A DNA stretch of 45,745 nt from positions 1 through 45,745 of the forward strand of contig JAJYDB010000004.1 in assembly GCA_021777845.1 (NCBI GenBank), given 5' to 3'. The notes beneath the pieces were generated by a model, which did not search any database, was not told where the DNA came from, and saw nothing but the letters and a program-made list of their open reading frames with translations. Shown here one piece after another: positions 42,270 to 45,745 of this stretch (position 1 is the stretch's first letter; the number at the start of each line of letters is the position of its first letter). A program made the position numbers and the translations under genes. This DNA comes from Planctomycetota bacterium (GTDB taxonomy: Bacteria > Planctomycetota > Planctomycetia > Isosphaerales > Isosphaeraceae).

Positions 42270-43466
42270 ATGATCGTGTTGGAACTCGCGGAACGTTCGC
42301 GCTTGATCGCGCCGTCGGCGACTTTGGCCATGGCCGCCGAGGCCAAGAGGCTGAAGTCCGAAGGCATTGCCGTGCTTGATTTTGCACTTGGCGAGCCTGA
42401 CTTCGACACCCCGGCGAACATTCAGGAAGCCGCCTTCCGCGCCGTCAAGGAAGGTAAAACGCACTACACTCCGCCGTCGGGCATCCCGGAACTAAAGTCT
42501 GCGCTGGCCAAGCTTTACACCGAGCATCATAAGCTCCCCACGAAGCCCGACCAGGTGGTCGTCTCGAACGGCGCGAAGCAGTCTCTGCACAATGCCTTGA
42601 TGGCGCTCTGCGGTCCCGGCGACGAAGTCATCATTCCCGCGCCTTTTTGGGTGAGTTACGCCGACCTGGTGAAACTTGCCGGGGCCGAGCCCGTCATCAT
42701 CGAAACCCCGGAGTCATCAGGGTTTAAGCTCACGCCGAGCCAGTTTCGGAACGCCGTCACGCCGCGCTCGAAGCTCCTCATGATCAACAGCCCGTCGAAC
42801 CCGACCGGGGTCGTTTACAGCCGCGACGAACTCGCCGCGCTGGCCGACGCCGTACTCGAAACGAACGTCGGCGTGATCTCCGATGAGATTTACGAGCAAT
42901 TGACTTACGGCGATATCCAGTCGACGTGTTTCGCGTCGTTACGCCCAGCTTTGGCCGATCGCACGGTCACAATTTCGGGCGTGAGCAAGACCTACGCGAT
43001 GACCGGTTGGCGTATCGGTTGGGCAGTGGCACCGCTCGCGGTGTCGAAGTTCATGGGCGACGTCCAGAGCCAAGAGACCAGCAATCCGTGCTCGGTCAGC
43101 CAGTGGGCTGCGCTCGAAGCCGTCACCGGCCCGCAGGATTCGGTCCTCGAAATGAAGCGGCAGTTCGAGCGGCGACGCGCGTACGTGCTCGGTCGAATCG
43201 AGGCACTCCCCGGCGTCACGTGTTTGCCCCCCGGCGGGGCCTTCTACGCTTTTATGAACGTCTCGAGTCATTTTGGACGCAGCCTCGGCGGCCGTAAGAT
43301 TAACAATTCCAATGACTTCTGCCAGGCTGCCTTGGCTCGGGCACACGTTGCGATGGTGATGGGCTCGGCGTTCGGGACAGAGGGTTATGCTCGCCTTTCG
43401 TTCGCGACCGACCTCGCGATGCTCGAGAAGGGCTTTGACTCGCTCGCGCGTTTCTTGGCGGATTAA
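42270..43466 (+). CDS. PLP-dependent class I aminotransferase (aspartate aminotransferase-like)
   Basis: Fold-type I aminotransferase of 398 residues, probably aspartate/prephenate aminotransferase-like. It has FALGEPDFDTPANI, KTHYTPPSGIPELKSALA, the SNGAKQSLHNALM region, NSPSNPTGVVYSRDEL (Asn-Pro substrate loop), SDEIYEQLTYG and the PLP lysine in ISGVSKTYAMTGWRIGW; FATDLAMLEKGFDSL ends the protein. The ATG is unusually close to GAGGAG; an in-frame GTG two codons later has better spacing, so the true start may be 42276. A single gene, followed by a short hairpin. Confidence 0.94.
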   Translation: MIVLELAERSRLIAPSATLAMAAEAKRLKSEGIAVLDFALGEPDFDTPANIQEAAFRAVKEGKTHYTPPSGIPELKSALAKLYTEHHKLPTKPDQVVVSNGAKQSLHNALMALCGPGDEVIIPAPFWVSYADLVKLAGAEPVIIETPESSGFKLTPSQFRNAVTPRSKLLMINSPSNPTGVVYSRDELAALADAVLETNVGVISDEIYEQLTYGDIQSTCFASLRPALADRTVTISGVSKTYAMTGWRIGWAVAPLAVSKFMGDVQSQETSNPCSVSQWAALEAVTGPQDSVLEMKRQFERRRAYVLGRIEALPGVTCLPPGGAFYAFMNVSSHFGRSLGGRKINNSNDFCQAALARAHVAMVMGSAFGTEGYARLSFATDLAMLEKGFDSLARFLAD

Positions 43467-43476
43467 GCTCTGTCAA

Positions 43477-43497
43477 AGCCCGAGGTCTCTTCGGGTT
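43477..43497 (+). terminator. Hairpin after the aminotransferase gene
   Basis: AGCCCGA pairs with TCGGGTT (7 bp, one G-T wobble) across a 7-base loop, 11 bp after the stop codon. No T-run follows, so it is only a possible terminator. Confidence 0.35.
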
Positions 43498-43751
43498 GCG
43501 TCGCGACCGCTGCGAAATACTGATCCTCGCCGCCGTGCGGGCCGATCTTGAAGTGATAGGCTAGAATAGCGGTTGCGGGTGCCGTCGGTTGGGATTGCCC
43601 GCGAATCGAACCCGGGATAAAGTGCGAAAGCTGGTTGCGGCCTCACCTCGCACGGACCTCCCCGACCGATTAAGCCGCGTTGTCGTCATGCTCCGGAACG
43701 CCTCGCCCCGGGCGGCGGGTAGAGGCCGGCCGAAGCCGCGGAGTTATTCGC

Positions 43752-44918
43752 ATGTCCACCCGCAGCGGCTTAATTCTGATCTTGGCGGCTCTCTCGACGC
43801 TTGCCACTGGATGTCGGACCGCCGGCGTTGGTACCTTCGCGCGGCCCGAGTCGATCGCGAAGCCGGCCTCGTTGAATCCGACCGAACTCCTTGTCGAGCA
43901 TAATAAAAACGCCGAACTGATTCAGAGTTATACAGCGCGCCCTTCGATCAAAGTCCAGTCCGGCGTACGAAGCCTGACCGTCGACGGGAAACTCGCGCTC
44001 GAACGACCTCGCAATTTTAAGCTGTCGCTTGCGATGAGCATGCAAGAAGTGGCCGATATTGGTTCGAACGATCAAGAATATTGGTTCTGGATCAAACCTT
44101 TTGAAAAGCGAGCCAAACGCGCTGTTTATTACTGCAACTACGACGAGAACGGCGAGAGCCCGCTGGCGGGCGGCATCCAGCCCGAGTGGATTGTCGAGGC
44201 TCTGGGTTTGCGGGCGATCCCGGAGGCGGAAGCCCGCGAAATGACCGCGAAACGCGGTCGCGACCGCGACACGATCGTGTTAACTCATGTTCCCAGCGAG
44301 AGTTCCGGCAAAGGCTCGTACGTCCGCAAGATCGTGATGCAAGAGTCGACGCGCCGGATCAAGGAAGTACACCTTTACACGCCCGACCAGAAGACCGAGT
44401 TGGCGTGGGGGGTGATCGCGGATTACCGCGGCCTCCCCTCCGACCCTGGCGACGAGGCCTCGGAGACGGTGTATGTCCCAACGTCGGTTCAACTTGCGTG
44501 GGTTCGCGAGCGGATGTCGATGACTGCGGTGTTCGATCGCCCCAAGGTGAACGAGTCGTTTAACGGCGGGCGTCGCGAGGCGTTGTTTGTCGAGCCAAAG
44601 ATGGCGGGCTTTCCGCGTGTGAACTTGCTCGACGAGCTCGGCCGCGGCAGAGCCGGCCTGGCGTCGGGCGCGAACAGTCGCGGGACGCTTCGGAACAAGG
44701 ACGGGAAAGAGCCGGCGGTGCAGCTCGGCGCGCCTTCGTCAATTGTGAACGAAGATGCGCGGGGGGCGAGCCCGTCCGGAGGCGACTTCTCGGCGACGAA
44801 GGCCGCACTCGACGAAGTCATTGTTGGGGCAAGACTTCCGTCGCCGCCTGAACCCGACGCCGTGCGTGCCGGGACCGCCTACGCCGATAGCTTGAATACG
44901 TTGGGGACACCTCGATAG
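43752..44918 (+). CDS. LolA/LppM-like outer-membrane lipoprotein
   Basis: A 388-residue lipoprotein. The signal ends LATGC (Cys21). The mature N-terminal domain (NAELIQSYTARPSIKVQ, LTVDGKLALERPRNFKLSLA, YWFWIKPFEKRAKRAVYY) has the alternating strand pattern of LolA-like lipoprotein-sorting domains, widespread in planctomycetes with this NA-x-I-x-S-x-x-A opening. Residues after about 310 are low-complexity and polar. The ATG at 43752 sits directly before the signal; the upstream in-frame ATG adds 24 non-signal residues. Exact role unknown; carriage of lipid or attachment in the outer membrane is inference. Confidence 0.82.
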   Translation: MSTRSGLILILAALSTLATGCRTAGVGTFARPESIAKPASLNPTELLVEHNKNAELIQSYTARPSIKVQSGVRSLTVDGKLALERPRNFKLSLAMSMQEVADIGSNDQEYWFWIKPFEKRAKRAVYYCNYDENGESPLAGGIQPEWIVEALGLRAIPEAEAREMTAKRGRDRDTIVLTHVPSESSGKGSYVRKIVMQESTRRIKEVHLYTPDQKTELAWGVIADYRGLPSDPGDEASETVYVPTSVQLAWVRERMSMTAVFDRPKVNESFNGGRREALFVEPKMAGFPRVNLLDELGRGRAGLASGANSRGTLRNKDGKEPAVQLGAPSSIVNEDARGASPSGGDFSATKAALDEVIVGARLPSPPEPDAVRAGTAYADSLNTLGTPR

Positions 44919-44975
44919 AATGCGGCTCGCTTCTGGTTCGAGCCGATACCTCCGCACCTCTGGGAGCACAATCCG

Positions 44976-45449
44976 ATGAGCGTTCCCGCCCAACCCGCCG
45001 GGTACCACACGGTCACTCCGTACTTGATGATCCGCGGTGCCGCCGAGGCCATCGCGTTCTATAAGGAGGCGTTCGGTGCCGTTGAGGTTGTACGAATTCC
45101 AGGACCCGGCGGAAGTATCGGCCACGCCGAGCTTAAAATGGGCGACTCGATCGTGATGATCGCCGACGAGCATCCGGGGATGGTGCACGCCGGGCCGCAA
45201 ACTCTGGGCGGCACTTCGGTAAGCATGCTGCTCTACGACCCCGACGTCGACACCCGCTTCGCACACGCGACCGCCGTCGGTGCGACGGTGTTAAGGCCTG
45301 TTGAGGACCAGTTTTACGGCGATCGCACCGGCACCCTACGCGACCCCTTCGGGCACGAATGGACGATCGCAACGCATCAGAAGGACGTATCGCACGAAGA
45401 GATGCGGCGGATCGTCGCAGCTATGGCCAAGCCAGACGCGGGCGCTTGA
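44976..45449 (+). CDS. VOC family (PhnB/glyoxalase-like) protein
   Basis: A 157-residue vicinal-oxygen-chelate protein with two beta-alpha-beta modules. It begins HTVTPYLMIRGAAEAIAFYKEAFGA and continues with GHAELKMGDSIVMIADE and RTGTLRDPFGHEWTIATH, the PhnB/YdcN-like pattern. GGGAG precedes the ATG. Members include glyoxalase-like, antibiotic-resistance and demethylubiquinone-related proteins; the sequence does not decide between them. It is convergent with the partial gene at the window end, 6 bp apart. Confidence 0.92.
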   Translation: MSVPAQPAGYHTVTPYLMIRGAAEAIAFYKEAFGAVEVVRIPGPGGSIGHAELKMGDSIVMIADEHPGMVHAGPQTLGGTSVSMLLYDPDVDTRFAHATAVGATVLRPVEDQFYGDRTGTLRDPFGHEWTIATHQKDVSHEEMRRIVAAMAKPDAGA

Positions 45450-45455
45450 TCGCGG

Positions 45456-45745
45456 TCAAAACGCGAGACCCGAGTGTGCCATATAAAGCTTGGCACCTTG
45501 GACGACCACGAAGGCCGCGGCGATACAACCGATGATGAGGACGGCGCGGCCCCAACCGGGTCGGTGCCGTTCCACAACCTCGCCGATCGCAATCACCCCC
45601 GCGATTAAGGCGAATTTAAACAATGTCATCCCGGCAATGTTCCAGCGAGCGAAGATCCATTGCGCGATGGGGTTGGCTTCAAAGAAGCCGGCCGACTGCT
45701 GACTCAAAAGTTTATATGTAAGCAGCAGGTCAGCCAGACTAAGCG
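45456..45745 (-). CDS. DUF5658 family membrane protein (partial, cut by window edge)
   Basis: Small integral-membrane protein; the N-terminus lies outside the window. The visible 96 residues begin LSLADLLLTYKLL, continue EANPIAQWIFARW, and hold two further hydrophobic helices (FKFALIAGVIAIGEVV and AVLIIGCIAAAFVVVQGA). The L-A-D-L-x-x-T then E-x-N-P pattern is that of the DUF5658 family. The frame is open to the last base, so I extend the feature to the edge rather than use the internal TTG at 45707. Function unknown. Confidence 0.8.
   Translation of the reverse strand, partial: LSLADLLLTYKLLSQQSAGFFEANPIAQWIFARWNIAGMTLFKFALIAGVIAIGEVVERHRPGWGRAVLIIGCIAAAFVVVQGAKLYMAHSGLAF

Noticed and set aside
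43590-43625. tRNA T-arm-like CGAATCGAACCCGGG
   Set aside because: The flanking bases do not form the 5-bp T stem or an acceptor stem.
1-45745. CRISPR array or rRNA operon
   Set aside because: No regularly spaced direct repeats and no rRNA-like sequence were seen.

Overview
The window is a GC-rich piece of a planctomycete chromosome, probably from the Isosphaeraceae/Gemmataceae side of the phylum. The evidence for this is a DUF1559 protein with a pilin-like N-terminus next to a transthyretin-like lipoprotein, an exported beta-propeller protein with the planctomycete LEERCLLS-type N-terminal tag, a DUF5658 protein, and above all a large bacterial tetrahydromethanopterin (H4MPT)/methylofuran C1-transfer island. 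No rRNA, tRNA or CRISPR array was seen.

Layout. (1) 0.2-11.4 kb, housekeeping and envelope: a dienelactone-hydrolase-like protein, a pirin and an Old Yellow Enzyme on the minus strand; an ExbB-ExbD-ExbD-exported-protein operon on the plus strand; a protoglobin divergent from an Rrf2-type regulator; a VWA-domain protein; and a long membrane-bound H+-pyrophosphatase. (2) 11.4-28.3 kb, the C1 island. A minus-strand block carries an SDR, a DUF6513/dihydropteroate-synthase-like protein, a DUF447 protein and beta-RFAP synthase (mptG). A plus-strand block carries an SGNH hydrolase, then fhcB-fhcA-fhcD-fhcC-mch, a RimK-like ligase, a CitG-like protein and a PTPS-like protein. A HisA-like gene lies on the minus strand, followed by plus-strand mfnD-, mfnF- and mfnE-like genes. 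Many junctions are 4-bp stop/start overlaps. Together these genes encode the formyltransferase/hydrolase complex and cyclohydrolase of the H4MPT formaldehyde/formate pathway, plus enzymes predicted to build both of its cofactors. Fae, methylene-H4MPT dehydrogenase, MptA and MfnB are not in the window.

(3) 28.3-31.3 kb: a decayed mazEF-like toxin-antitoxin scar, then groES-groEL on the minus strand with a recognisable terminator. (4) 31.3-36.2 kb: surface and secretion genes (lipoprotein, DUF1559 protein, beta-propeller protein) and an M19 dipeptidase. (5) 36.2-39.1 kb: a gene-poor stretch carrying an IS3-family element with a programmed -1 frameshift heptamer and 27-bp imperfect terminal inverted repeats. 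(6) 39.1-45.7 kb: a NYN-domain protein, a beta-ketoacyl-ACP synthase with an apparent 3' frameshift, a c-type cytochrome lipoprotein, a class I aminotransferase, a LolA-like lipoprotein, a VOC protein, and a DUF5658 protein cut by the window edge.

The most interesting material is in the C1 island. Several conserved but biochemically unassigned proteins (CitG-like, HisA-like, DUF447, DUF6513/DHPS-like, an SDR lacking the catalytic Tyr, and a PTPS with a CExxHGH motif) sit in operons with enzymes of known H4MPT and methylofuran chemistry, so each is a candidate for a missing cofactor-biosynthesis step. All functional statements rest on reading motifs and gene order. No database search was run.
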